NCBI GenBank assembly: GCA_947311125.1
Contig: CAMZKI010000056.1
Coordinates: 1-24,661 of the forward strand
DNA from: an uncultured Chlorobiota bacterium
Lineage (GTDB): Bacteria; Bacteroidota; Bacteroidia; Bacteroidales; JAADGE01
Direction: 5' to 3'
Length of the DNA stretch: 24,661 nt
Under the pieces are notes generated by a model. That model saw only the letters and a list, made by a program, of their open reading frames with translations, ran no database searches and was not told the DNA's origin. Of this stretch, positions 1 through 7,894 are shown one piece after another; position 1 is the first letter of the stretch, and the number at the start of each line of letters is the position of its first letter. Made by a program: the position numbers and the translations under genes.

Positions 1-1519
1 CGGAATTTTTTTCTTTTCTGTAATATACACCTGTTTTAAACATTAAATTATATTCCTGGTTAATTAAATATGAAAATGAAACATTAATAACAGAAATGTC
101 GGTTTCCTCTCCCTGCAATAATGAAATGCCGTAGTCATCAGGTCGTAAAGCATAAGATTTATAAATATTTCCGCCCATACTGACAGTGTCCGTATCCTCT
201 CCTTTTTTAGACAAAATAAGTCTTGCTTTTCCTGAAAACCTTCCTTTTAAGTAACGAATTTCCGCAATCCCTTCAGCAAAATTTGCACCTAAAGGATGTG
301 CAAGTGCTTGTGCATAGTTTCCGTAATTCAAATTTGCAATACCGTTATTTACATATGCTTCCCCGTGCGAGTAAGTATAAGGTCTTATTACGTTTATTTC
401 GCCTCTGCCGAATAATCCTTTAACACCAAACAGGTTATAAGCTTTAACTCCTGCCTGAAAACCGTATTTATTTCCCCACCATCCGGAACCGTCTTTTAAG
501 GAAGAAATAACCAAATCATCCAAGATAAACTGAGAATAAAATATCGTTGATTTCAGCAGTCTTATATTTAATCCGGCTCCCATCAATGAGTTATCGGAAG
601 TTCCGTTATAGAACTCTGCAGGGCGATAAAAAATAACCGGATTAAAGTAAACTGCATCATAAGATATTCGCCTGCCTTCACTATCGAAAGGGTTTGTTAC
701 TACAGCCTCAAAAAAGTTAAAATTTATGTGCTTTGTTAAATTTACGCTTAAATAATGTATAAATGCTGCTTTATCATACAATATTACCGAATTTTGATAA
801 CCGGAAATATTAACATCCGAAAGTTTTACGGCTGTCCACAAATATTTTATTTTCCAAATGTCAACTTCAGCTTTTAAATACGGATAAGCATTTGAGTTAT
901 CTGAAAGAAAAAGGGACCGATAGCCGTTTCCGATAAAATTTTTATTCCTTCCGACAGAAAAAGAAATATTTTCTGTCGCGTCATATACTAAGTCTCCTGT
1001 CCAAGATAAGAACCTTAATTCGATGCCTTTTTTATCTGAAATTTTCCCGTAGTAAGGAACGATACCGTAATCATCGGGTAAGTAATCTAAAAAAGAAGGA
1101 AATTCAGCCTGAGATACGAAAATATCAGAATTAAAAAACAACTTATTTTTATATGAAAAAAATACACTAAACCCTGCCTTAATTTCAGAAAAATATTTTT
1201 TTCCCGACAAATCATAAAAAAACATTGACGAAGATACGGGATTTATTTTAATATTAATATTCTTTCTGTCAACATTAAGCATATCGTTATTAAAAAAGTC
1301 GTACAGTATTTTTTTAGAGGCACTTACTTGAGCAACCGCATTTTCCGGAAATATTTTTTTTCTGTAAGGCTTTACGGTAAAATGAAACGATGAATCAAAA
1401 TTTACGGAATTTTCATAATAAAAATTCAAATCATTATTTAGAGTAAGGTTCTGTGATTCAGTTTCTGTCAAAGCAAAACCGACAAACAAAAGCATCGAAA
1501 AAAGGATTTTTTTTATCAT
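1..1519 (-). CDS. RemB/Wzi-like outer-membrane beta-barrel protein (partial, C-terminus outside window)
   Basis: The reading frame stays open from the ATG at 1517-1519 to the window edge, giving about 506 residues and no stop. The N-terminus is a signal peptide (Met-Ile-Lys-Lys, then a hydrophobic run, with likely cleavage near residue 24). The rest is rich in alternating aromatic/polar segments, as in outer-membrane barrels. A segment around residues 191-207 reads GRNKNFIGNGYRSLFLSDN. It resembles the conserved stretch of Bacteroidota proteins annotated as capsule assembly Wzi family or gliding motility RemB; this is recalled family knowledge, not a search. The gene starts 19 bases after the wecA-like stop, so the two are probably co-transcribed, which suggests a role in surface polysaccharide or at the cell surface. 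Family assignment is moderate; the secreted outer-membrane nature is firmer. Confidence 0.7.
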   Translation of the reverse strand, partial: MIKKILFSMLLFVGFALTETESQNLTLNNDLNFYYENSVNFDSSFHFTVKPYRKKIFPENAVAQVSASKKILYDFFNNDMLNVDRKNINIKINPVSSSMFFYDLSGKKYFSEIKAGFSVFFSYKNKLFFNSDIFVSQAEFPSFLDYLPDDYGIVPYYGKISDKKGIELRFLSWTGDLVYDATENISFSVGRNKNFIGNGYRSLFLSDNSNAYPYLKAEVDIWKIKYLWTAVKLSDVNISGYQNSVILYDKAAFIHYLSVNLTKHINFNFFEAVVTNPFDSEGRRISYDAVYFNPVIFYRPAEFYNGTSDNSLMGAGLNIRLLKSTIFYSQFILDDLVISSLKDGSGWWGNKYGFQAGVKAYNLFGVKGLFGRGEINVIRPYTYSHGEAYVNNGIANLNYGNYAQALAHPLGANFAEGIAEIRYLKGRFSGKARLILSKKGEDTDTVSMGGNIYKSYALRPDDYGISLLQGEETDISVINVSFSYLINQEYNLMFKTGVYYRKEKNS

Positions 1520-1538
1520 AGTGAGAAGTCCTGATATT

Positions 1539-2609
1539 TTATCTTTTCTTAATGTTCAAAATCAAAACAGGAATATAAAAAACAATCATTGCAGAAAGCA
1601 ACATAAGAAGTATTAACCTTCTTATACCCATCAAATTATGCAAATACATTGCTGCCGCCGAAAAAAAAACATTAATCATAACCAATATCAAAACAGCCTG
1701 CTTATGACTTAATCCCATTTTTATGAATATATGATGTATATGTTGTTTGTCAGGTTTAAACAACGGTTTCATTTGAAAAAAGCGAATAAACATTACTCGC
1801 AAAGTATCATATAAAGGCACTGTTAAAACCGCAATGGATATTGCCGGAGCAGAGTATTTTGCATACTCAAAGTCATGCTTAATATTTAATTCATTAAATT
1901 TGACTATCAAAACAGATATTACAAGTCCTAAAATCAAAGAGCCGGTATCTCCCATAAAAATTTTATTCTTAACACTGAAAACATTAAATCTCAAAAAGCC
2001 GATTAATGCTCCGGCAATTACTGCAGACAATAAAGCATACTGATATTCTTCCGCCAAATAAAACCAGATACCTAATATCCCGGCTGCAGAAACTCCTATT
2101 CCGGCAGAAAGCCCGTCTATTCCGTCAATTAAATTAAACCCGTTCACTATAACAAGGTAAACAAAAATAGTAAGGGGAATACCGAAATAAGGAGAAATAT
2201 GTTCTATACCGAAAAAGCCGTGTAAATTTGTTAACTGCAAATCCGAAAAAAACGCAATAACAGAAACTGCAAAAATTTGCCCTGTCAATTTTGTTAAAGG
2301 AGCTATAACAAGTATATCATCTTTAATTCCTACAAAAAATAAAATTACGGTTGCAGCAAGAACATATTTTAATTCCGGAACTTGAGAAAAATCCGAAAAC
2401 AGTAAAACCGATACCATAAAACCGGAAAAAATTGCCATCCCCCCCAAAGTAGGAACACTTCCGCTGTGAATTGTCCTCTCATTCGGCTCGTCATACAATT
2501 GCTTAAGCAACGCAACTTTTATTATAGAAGGTATTGATACTGCAGTAATAATCATTGATGCCGAAAAAGCAACAAGTATCAGATACGGCTCAGATAAATA
2601 TTCTGACAT
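1539..2609 (-). CDS. wecA: Undecaprenyl-phosphate GlcNAc-1-phosphate transferase (WecA/TagO family)
   Basis: This is a polytopic inner-membrane enzyme that transfers a sugar-1-phosphate from a UDP-sugar to undecaprenyl phosphate, the first membrane step in making surface polysaccharide. The 356 residues carry the family signatures in order: an NERTIHSG...PTLGG segment at 43-57, the Asp pair D97-D98 in GIKDDI, NLIDGIDGL at 159-167, FMGDTGS at 218-224, and HIHH at 290-293. The HIHH motif and overall length favour the WecA/TagO branch over MraY. The sugar substrate cannot be read from sequence. The ATG start lies 20 bases below an imperfect -7 box (CAACTTTG on the minus strand, 2630-2637). The RemB/Wzi-like gene follows directly. 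The SDR gene diverges upstream. Confidence 0.88.
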   Translation of the reverse strand: MSEYLSEPYLILVAFSASMIITAVSIPSIIKVALLKQLYDEPNERTIHSGSVPTLGGMAIFSGFMVSVLLFSDFSQVPELKYVLAATVILFFVGIKDDILVIAPLTKLTGQIFAVSVIAFFSDLQLTNLHGFFGIEHISPYFGIPLTIFVYLVIVNGFNLIDGIDGLSAGIGVSAAGILGIWFYLAEEYQYALLSAVIAGALIGFLRFNVFSVKNKIFMGDTGSLILGLVISVLIVKFNELNIKHDFEYAKYSAPAISIAVLTVPLYDTLRVMFIRFFQMKPLFKPDKQHIHHIFIKMGLSHKQAVLILVMINVFFSAAAMYLHNLMGIRRLILLMLLSAMIVFYIPVLILNIKKR

Positions 2610-2745
2610 AAGACTAAACTTTTATATTGCAAAGTTGACTAAATTTCTTTTAAAAAAATGACAAATCAAGAAATATTTTTCCTTTAGCAAAAATAATACT
2701 TAATTTACTGAACAGGACGTTATATAATCAGATAAAGTTGCACAA

Positions 2746-3765
2746 ATGAAAATAACAGTTACCGGAGGTACCGGAATGACAGGCTCATATCTGCTTTATG
2801 AGCTTGCAAAAACAAAGAACAAAATAACAGCGTTAAAAAGAGATACAAGCAATACGGAAATAACAAAAAAAATATTTTCAGGTATTTCGAAGAAAGACAA
2901 AGAACTTTTTTCAAAAATAAATTGGGTTGAGGGAGATTTATCCGACTACAACTCTGTTGAATCCGCCGTAAAAAATGCAGATTATGTTTATCACACGGCA
3001 GCAACTGTTTCTTTCAAACCCAAAGATCGCAGCAGTATGATTTACAATAATGTTCAGGGAACTGCAAATATCGTAAACGCCTGTTTAAATAATTCTGTAA
3101 AAAAACTGTGCCACGTAAGCTCGGTCGCTGCACTCGGCAATGCTACCGAAGGCAATTTGCTGACAGAAAACATTGAAATGACAGATCCCGAAAACATATC
3201 CGGTTATGCCGTAAGCAAGTTTTTATCGGAAAAAGAGGTTTGGAGAGGAATTGCCGAAGGACTTAATGCCGTTATAGTTAACCCTTCAATAATTCTCGGA
3301 ACCGGAAATTGGGAAAAAGGAAGCCCCAGACTTATAAAAACCGTTTGGGAGGGAATGAAATATTACACAAAAGGAGTTAACGGCTTTGTTGATGTAAGAG
3401 ATGTTGTTAGCATTATGATAAAACTGACAGAAAGCGATATTTCCGGCGAACGTTTTATTCTTAATTCCGAAAATTTAAGTTTTAAAGAACTTTTTAATGA
3501 AATTGCAGATAATCTGAACAAAAAAAGACCGTATATTTTTGCAAACTCTTTTATGCTTTACTCTTTAATGTATTTTGACAATTTAAGATATTTAATTTCC
3601 GGAAAAGAACCTCGGTTAACAAAACATACATTGCGGTCAGCACAACAAGAACACGGATGCTCAAATGAAAAAATAAAAAGGTTTTTAAATTATGAATTCA
3701 TCCCGATAAAACAATCAATAAAAGATTTTTGTTCCGTTTTTATTGACGAAATCCAATCAAAATAA
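2746..3765 (+). CDS. NAD(P)-dependent extended SDR (epimerase/dehydratase or dihydroflavonol-reductase-like)
   Basis: This 339-residue protein has a Rossmann fold of the extended short-chain dehydrogenase family. The nucleotide-binding loop TGGTGMTG is at residues 6-13. The NAD-ribose region follows, with VEGDLSD at 61-67 and YHTAATVSF at 82-90. The catalytic set is Ser125/126, Tyr154 and Lys158 (GYAVSKFL). A VNPSIILGTG segment, conserved in dihydroflavonol-4-reductase-like and sugar-epimerase members, comes next. Length is normal for the family. The substrate is unknown. Neighbouring surface-polysaccharide genes would fit a nucleotide-sugar role, but the divergent wecA is the only link. The secreted-protein gene follows after 20 bases. 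Confidence 0.8.
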   Translation: MKITVTGGTGMTGSYLLYELAKTKNKITALKRDTSNTEITKKIFSGISKKDKELFSKINWVEGDLSDYNSVESAVKNADYVYHTAATVSFKPKDRSSMIYNNVQGTANIVNACLNNSVKKLCHVSSVAALGNATEGNLLTENIEMTDPENISGYAVSKFLSEKEVWRGIAEGLNAVIVNPSIILGTGNWEKGSPRLIKTVWEGMKYYTKGVNGFVDVRDVVSIMIKLTESDISGERFILNSENLSFKELFNEIADNLNKKRPYIFANSFMLYSLMYFDNLRYLISGKEPRLTKHTLRSAQQEHGCSNEKIKRFLNYEFIPIKQSIKDFCSVFIDEIQSK

Positions 3766-3773
3766 TATTTTTG
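3743..3773 (+). promoter_or_regulatory. Possible Bacteroidota-type promoter before the 3786 gene
   Basis: TTG at 3743-3745, a 20-base spacer and TATTTTTG at 3766-3773 match the -33/-7 pattern (TTG, then TAnnTTTG). The site overlaps the end of the SDR gene and would leave a leader of only about 6 bases. It could be chance in AT-rich DNA, and read-through from the SDR gene is equally likely. Confidence 0.3.
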
Positions 3774-3785
3774 CTTTCTGTCTTT

Positions 3786-4730
3786 ATGAAAAAAACCTTA
3801 TTTCTCATATTACTTTTTTATCTGACCGTAAAACCGGAAAATGTCTCTTTCGGGCAAAATCCGTTAAGAACCGACGGAACTGCATTTACAATTCCGATAA
3901 AAAAATTAGAGTTGAGTTTATTTCGTCCTGCAAAATTCGGGATAAGCAAAAAAGATGAAGTTTCTATGCATCCCGCAGGAGTTTTTGTATTACCCCATAT
4001 TTTTTATAAAAGACGTTGGGTTAAATTTGACCTGTTCGGAAGACATTTTCAATTCTCATCCAAGCACGGGCTTTATTACCCGAAACCTGCACTTAATCTT
4101 AATCAGCGTCTTCCTTTCTCATTTACAAAATACGAACCTGAATCGGCGACGGTTCCGGGCAGGCTCGCATTTCAGAGCGAAATACTTGTCAGCCATTTTC
4201 TGCACGAGCCCGACCATTGCAGCCCCGGAGATTACCTTATCACCGGACGATTAGGATTCAAATATTCCTTAAATTTATCCGACAGCGAACAACCCCTGAT
4301 ATACCAATCAATATTATACAGAGAAACAGCCGTTCTTATTCCCGGATTTATTTGGTATTCCGGAGTTCAGCTTGACGGACATATAAATTTTACGTTTAAT
4401 TATTTTGCAGACTTAAAATGGTATGCCTACGGATTTGTCAATGATTACTCAATAGAAAGCAAGTTCGGAATTTACGGATATTCCGGAAGACATTTGAGCG
4501 GATTTGCAGGATTAAAATTCGCATACTCTTCAATCCCGGACAAGAACAGATTTCTCGTTATGCCCATTGCAGGATTTTCTTACTTTATAGATTTCAGAAA
4601 AAGACGCAAAAGCGGGACAGATTTATTCGGCAGAAAAAAACCTTTTAAGCACGATAACTCCTTAGACAGAGACGATAAATACTATGAAGAACTTGAAAAA
4701 AGAGAAAGCCTAAAAGACAGTATCCAATAA
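3786..4730 (+). CDS. Secreted, probably outer-membrane protein of unknown function
   Basis: I do not recognise a named family. The ATG at 3786 is chosen over an in-frame TTG at 3771 because it starts a clean signal peptide (MKKTLFLILLFYLTV, likely cleaved after the Gln in SFGQ near residue 24). That gives 314 residues. The mature part, to about residue 270, is rich in Phe/Tyr/Trp and Gly with alternating hydrophobic and polar residues, and segments such as FADLKWYAYGFVNDYS and LSGFAGLKFAYSS look like barrel strands. The last 45 residues are highly charged (Arg/Lys/Asp/Glu) and probably do not belong to a barrel. The 3' end overlaps the convergent ispD by 21 bases. Localisation is an inference from composition. 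Confidence 0.7.
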   Translation: MKKTLFLILLFYLTVKPENVSFGQNPLRTDGTAFTIPIKKLELSLFRPAKFGISKKDEVSMHPAGVFVLPHIFYKRRWVKFDLFGRHFQFSSKHGLYYPKPALNLNQRLPFSFTKYEPESATVPGRLAFQSEILVSHFLHEPDHCSPGDYLITGRLGFKYSLNLSDSEQPLIYQSILYRETAVLIPGFIWYSGVQLDGHINFTFNYFADLKWYAYGFVNDYSIESKFGIYGYSGRHLSGFAGLKFAYSSIPDKNRFLVMPIAGFSYFIDFRKRRKSGTDLFGRKKPFKHDNSLDRDDKYYEELEKRESLKDSIQ

Positions 4731-5381
4731 TGCTTCGGCAATAATTAAATCTTCACGATTTGTTATTTTAATATTTTCTCGGTTTCCTTTCACAAGAAAT
4801 ATTTTATTCCCTGCATTCTCAAATACACTTGCATCATCCGTAAACCAATCCTTATATCCTGATTCATAAGCTCTTTTAAGACCTTTCAAGTTAAAAACCT
4901 GAGGAGTTTGAATTTCCTTATAAACATCTCTGTTTACGGCAAAATTGTTATTTTCGTCTGTTTTTCTTAATGAAAAAACAATATCGCAACAAGCAACCGC
5001 ATTACCTTTTTTTTCAGCCGTTTCAAAAGCAGCTGCTATCGTATTACTGCTTACCAAAGGACGAACCCCGTCGTGAACGGCAACTGTTCCTTCTCCGGAA
5101 ATTACATCTAAAGCATTTTTGACAGAATGAAATCTGGTTTTTCCTCCTGAAACAATTCTGTGTTTAATTATAAATTTATATTCCCTGCAAAGTCTTGTCC
5201 AGTGCTCAATAAATTCTTCAGGCAAACTTATAATTATATTAATATTTTTATCAAAAAAATAAAAACGATTAACGGTGTGCATCAAAACTGGCAATCTGCC
5301 GAGTTTTAAAAACTGTTTGGGAATATCGGTATTCATACGTGTCCCCGAACCTCCCGCCGTTATAATAACATATTTGCTCAC
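4710..5381 (-). CDS. ispD: 2-C-methyl-D-erythritol 4-phosphate cytidylyltransferase
   Basis: IspD couples CTP to MEP to form CDP-methylerythritol, the third step of the MEP route to isoprenoids. The 223 residues match the usual family size. The CTP-binding loop AGGSGTRM is at 9-16 with Arg15, followed by PKQF at 21-24 with catalytic Lys22. Further motifs are AVHDGVRPLV at 101-110, the TPQ at 159-161, the TDD at 181-183 and the terminal NIKIT segment at 203-207. The start codon is GTG at 5379-5381; no ATG gives the conserved N-terminus. dxs is divergent upstream, so two enzymes of one pathway share an intergenic region. The 3' end overlaps the convergent secreted-protein gene by 21 bases. Confidence 0.93.
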   Translation of the reverse strand: MSKYVIITAGGSGTRMNTDIPKQFLKLGRLPVLMHTVNRFYFFDKNINIIISLPEEFIEHWTRLCREYKFIIKHRIVSGGKTRFHSVKNALDVISGEGTVAVHDGVRPLVSSNTIAAAFETAEKKGNAVACCDIVFSLRKTDENNNFAVNRDVYKEIQTPQVFNLKGLKRAYESGYKDWFTDDASVFENAGNKIFLVKGNRENIKITNREDLIIAEALLDTVF

Positions 5382-5450
5382 TTATATAAATATTCTGATT
5401 TTAACTGCAAAATAACACAAATTTTCGGCAAATAGAGCATATTTAATTTT

Positions 5451-5476
5451 TTAAACCGCCAAAAATATTAAACCGC
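5451..5476. repeat. 9-bp direct repeat in the ispD-dxs divergent intergenic region
   Basis: TTAAACCGC occurs at 5451-5459 and again at 5468-5476, a 17-base period. It lies between the two divergent MEP-pathway genes in otherwise nearly pure A+T. It could be a tandem operator half-site. No regulator is identified. Confidence 0.4.
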
Positions 5477-5521
5477 TTCAGTATTATATTTTTTATACAA
5501 GACAAATAGCAAAATATTCTT

Positions 5522-5529
5522 TATCTTTG
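5522..5529 (+). promoter_or_regulatory. Candidate -7 box of the dxs promoter
   Basis: TATCTTTG is an exact match to the Bacteroidota -7 consensus TAnnTTTG. No good TTG -33 element is seen 18-21 bases upstream. Transcription would start near 5536, leaving about 20 bases before the ATG at 5558 but only a few before the in-frame TTG at 5540. This argues for the ATG as the dxs start. Confidence 0.5.
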
Positions 5530-5557
5530 TCGGCTGAATTTGAATAAAAATTTTATA

Positions 5558-7459
5558 ATGGACGATTATAAATATCTTAATAACATTAATTCTCCTGATG
5601 ACCTTAAAAAAATAAAATACGAAGACCTTATAGCAGTATCAAAAGAATTAAGGCAATACATTATCGATGTTGTATCTTCAAGTCCGGGACATTTTGCTTC
5701 CAGTCTCGGAGTTGTTGAACTGACAGTAGCTCTTCATTATGTTTTCAACACCCCCTACGATAAAATAGTGTGGGATGTTGGACACCAAGCATACGGACAT
5801 AAAATACTTACGGGAAGAAGAGATGCTTTTTGCACAAACAGACAACTTGGGGGTATTTGCGGTTTTCCGTCAATTTTTGAAAGCGAGTATGATGCATTCG
5901 GAGTAGGACACTCATCTACTTCAATTTCGGCAGCTCTCGGAATGGCAGTTTCGTCCTGCCTTAAAGGCGAAGAAGACAGGCATATAGTTGCAGTAATAGG
6001 CGACGGTGCCATGACCGGAGGTTTGGCTTTTGAAGGAATGAATAATGCAGGCGTACAAAACTCAAATCTGCTCATTATTCTGAATGACAACAATATGTCT
6101 ATAGATCCTAACGTAGGAGCTTTCAATCAATACTTACTTGACATAACCACGTCAAAAACATACAATAAGGTTAAAGACGAAGTATGGAACACACTTGGTA
6201 AAATAAAAAAATTCGGACCGAACACTCGTGCTTTTATTCAAAAAGTTGAAGGCAGCATAAAGTCTTTGATTATGAAACAAAGCAATATGTTTGAAGCAAT
6301 GAATTTAAGATATTTCGGCCCGGTAAACGGACATGACGTAAATCAGCTTGTTAAAATTTTAGAAGACTTAAAAGACATAAAAGGACCAAAATTACTCCAT
6401 GTTCTGACAAAAAAAGGAAAAGGTTTTGAAGCTGCCGAAAAAGACCAGACGACATGGCACGCACCCGGAAAATTTGATAAAAAAACAGGAAAAAGAATCA
6501 CTGTAAAATCAGACAAACCACAACCTCCGAAGTTTCAGGATGTTTTTGGACACACACTTGTTGAACTTGCCGAAAAAAACAAAAAAATTATAGGTATAAC
6601 CCCTGCAATGCCTTCGGGTTCTTCAATGAAAATTATGATGGAAGCAATGCCCGACAGAGCTTTTGACGTCGGAATTGCCGAACAACACGCTGTTACTTTC
6701 TCGGCAGGACTTGCCGTTGACGGAATGTTACCGTTTTGTAACATATACTCTACATTTATGCAACGTGCTTACGACCAGGTTATTCATGATGTTGCTTTGC
6801 AGAAATTAAACGTTGTATTTTGTCTTGACAGAGGCGGGCTTGTAGGCGACGACGGAGCTACACATCACGGAGCTTTTGATTTGGCATATATGCGAATTGT
6901 ACCGAATATGATTGTTTCGGCACCTATGGACGAACCGGAATTAAGAAATATGATGTTTACTGCACAATTAAAAAATCAAGGACCGTTTTCAATACGTTAT
7001 CCCAGAGGAAGCGGCGTTACTTCCGAGTGGAAAACAGAGATGAAAGAAATAGAAATAGGAACCGGTCGTATTATCAGAGAAGGAAGTGATATCGCAATTT
7101 TAAGCATAGGTGCAATAGGAAATTTAGTTACCGAATTAAAAGATAATTTTGAAAAAGAAAGTATAAGCGTTGCCCACTACGATATGCGGTTTGTTAAACC
7201 TTTAGACGAAAAACTTCTGCACCAAATATTTAAAAAATTCGATAAAATAATAACATTAGAAGACGGAGTAATACAAGGAGGTTTCGGAAGTGCCGTTTTA
7301 GAATTTAAAAACGAACATAATTATGCGTCAAAAGTAAAACTCCTCGGAATCCCCGATGAATTTATAGAACACGGAACTCAAAGAGAACTATACCGTATTT
7401 GCGGTTACGATACGGAAAGTATCTTTAAGACCGTCAAAAAAATAACAAAAAATGAATAA
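5558..7459 (+). CDS. dxs: 1-deoxy-D-xylulose-5-phosphate synthase
   Basis: Dxs is a thiamine-diphosphate enzyme that condenses pyruvate and glyceraldehyde 3-phosphate to DXP, the entry to the MEP isoprenoid pathway and also to thiamine and pyridoxal synthesis. With the ATG at 5558 the protein has 633 residues, normal for the family. The N-terminal domain has the VWDVGHQAYGHKILTGR segment and the ThDP/Mg motif GDGAMTGG starting near residue 148 with LNDNNMSI after it. The transketolase-like middle domain has DVGIAEQHAV and DRGGLVGDDGATHHG near residue 430. The C-terminal domain follows IRYPRG. An in-frame TTG at 5540 would add six residues; the promoter position argues against it. The dCMP deaminase gene overlaps the 3' end by 8 bases. 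Confidence 0.95.
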   Translation: MDDYKYLNNINSPDDLKKIKYEDLIAVSKELRQYIIDVVSSSPGHFASSLGVVELTVALHYVFNTPYDKIVWDVGHQAYGHKILTGRRDAFCTNRQLGGICGFPSIFESEYDAFGVGHSSTSISAALGMAVSSCLKGEEDRHIVAVIGDGAMTGGLAFEGMNNAGVQNSNLLIILNDNNMSIDPNVGAFNQYLLDITTSKTYNKVKDEVWNTLGKIKKFGPNTRAFIQKVEGSIKSLIMKQSNMFEAMNLRYFGPVNGHDVNQLVKILEDLKDIKGPKLLHVLTKKGKGFEAAEKDQTTWHAPGKFDKKTGKRITVKSDKPQPPKFQDVFGHTLVELAEKNKKIIGITPAMPSGSSMKIMMEAMPDRAFDVGIAEQHAVTFSAGLAVDGMLPFCNIYSTFMQRAYDQVIHDVALQKLNVVFCLDRGGLVGDDGATHHGAFDLAYMRIVPNMIVSAPMDEPELRNMMFTAQLKNQGPFSIRYPRGSGVTSEWKTEMKEIEIGTGRIIREGSDIAILSIGAIGNLVTELKDNFEKESISVAHYDMRFVKPLDEKLLHQIFKKFDKIITLEDGVIQGGFGSAVLEFKNEHNYASKVKLLGIPDEFIEHGTQRELYRICGYDTESIFKTVKKITKNE

Positions 7460-7877
7460 CGACAAGCAACATAAATTAGACAAACGCTACCTGCGAATGG
7501 CTCATATTTGGGCTGAAAATTCCTACTGTGAAAGACGAAAAGTAGGTGCAATTATAGTTAAAGATAAAATGATTATTTCTGACGGCTACAACGGAACACC
7601 ATCCGGTTTTGAGAATATCTGCGAAGACGAAAACAATATTACCAAGCCGTATGTTCTGCACGCCGAAGCAAATGCAATAACAAAAGTAGCAAAATCGCAC
7701 AACAGCAGCGAAGGTTCTACGCTTTACGTTACAACATCTCCTTGTATGGAATGCTCAAAATTAATAATTCAGGCAGGAATAAAACGAGTTGTTTTTGATG
7801 AAAAATACAGAATAACCAACGGACTTGATATCTTGGAAAGAGCAGGAATAGAACTCATAAATATCAAAATTTCTTAA
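7452..7877 (+). CDS. Deoxycytidylate (dCMP) deaminase family protein
   Basis: This 141-residue zinc deaminase converts dCMP to dUMP, feeding dTMP synthesis. The fold signatures are complete: His70-Ala-Glu72 (LHAEANAI), where the Glu is the proton shuttle, and Pro97-Cys98-Met-Glu-Cys101, which with His70 forms the zinc site. The N-terminal CERRKVGAIIVKD and the GYNGTPSGFENICEDE loop are typical of dCMP deaminases, including the ComEB-like group, rather than of cytosine or guanine deaminases. The ATG lies inside the end of dxs (8-base overlap), which implies co-translation. The S41 protease starts 17 bases later. Substrate is assigned by motif resemblance only. Confidence 0.88.
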   Translation: MNNDKQHKLDKRYLRMAHIWAENSYCERRKVGAIIVKDKMIISDGYNGTPSGFENICEDENNITKPYVLHAEANAITKVAKSHNSSEGSTLYVTTSPCMECSKLIIQAGIKRVVFDEKYRITNGLDILERAGIELINIKIS

Positions 7878-7894
7878 TTTCTAATAAAAAATAA

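Noticed and set aside
1539..2609. MraY (peptidoglycan precursor transferase) as identity of the 356-residue enzyme.
   Set aside because: The HIHH motif and NERTIHSG start region match WecA/TagO, and no division or murein genes are adjacent.
3771..3785. In-frame TTG at 3771 as the start of the secreted-protein gene.
   Set aside because: The ATG at 3786 begins directly with a canonical Met-Lys-Lys signal peptide; the extra five residues add nothing.
3955..4254. 99-codon plus-strand frame overlapping the secreted-protein gene.
   Set aside because: A different frame of the same strand, without a signal peptide or known motif, while the longer frame has both start context and signal peptide.
5540..5557. 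In-frame TTG at 5540 as the dxs start (six extra residues).
   Set aside because: The exact -7 box at 5522-5529 would leave almost no leader, and an ATG at 5558 has a normal leader and gives the usual protein length.
5755..6126. 123-codon frame on the minus strand inside dxs.
   Set aside because: It is antisense to the conserved ThDP-binding region of dxs and its translation is unlike any family I know; a shadow frame.
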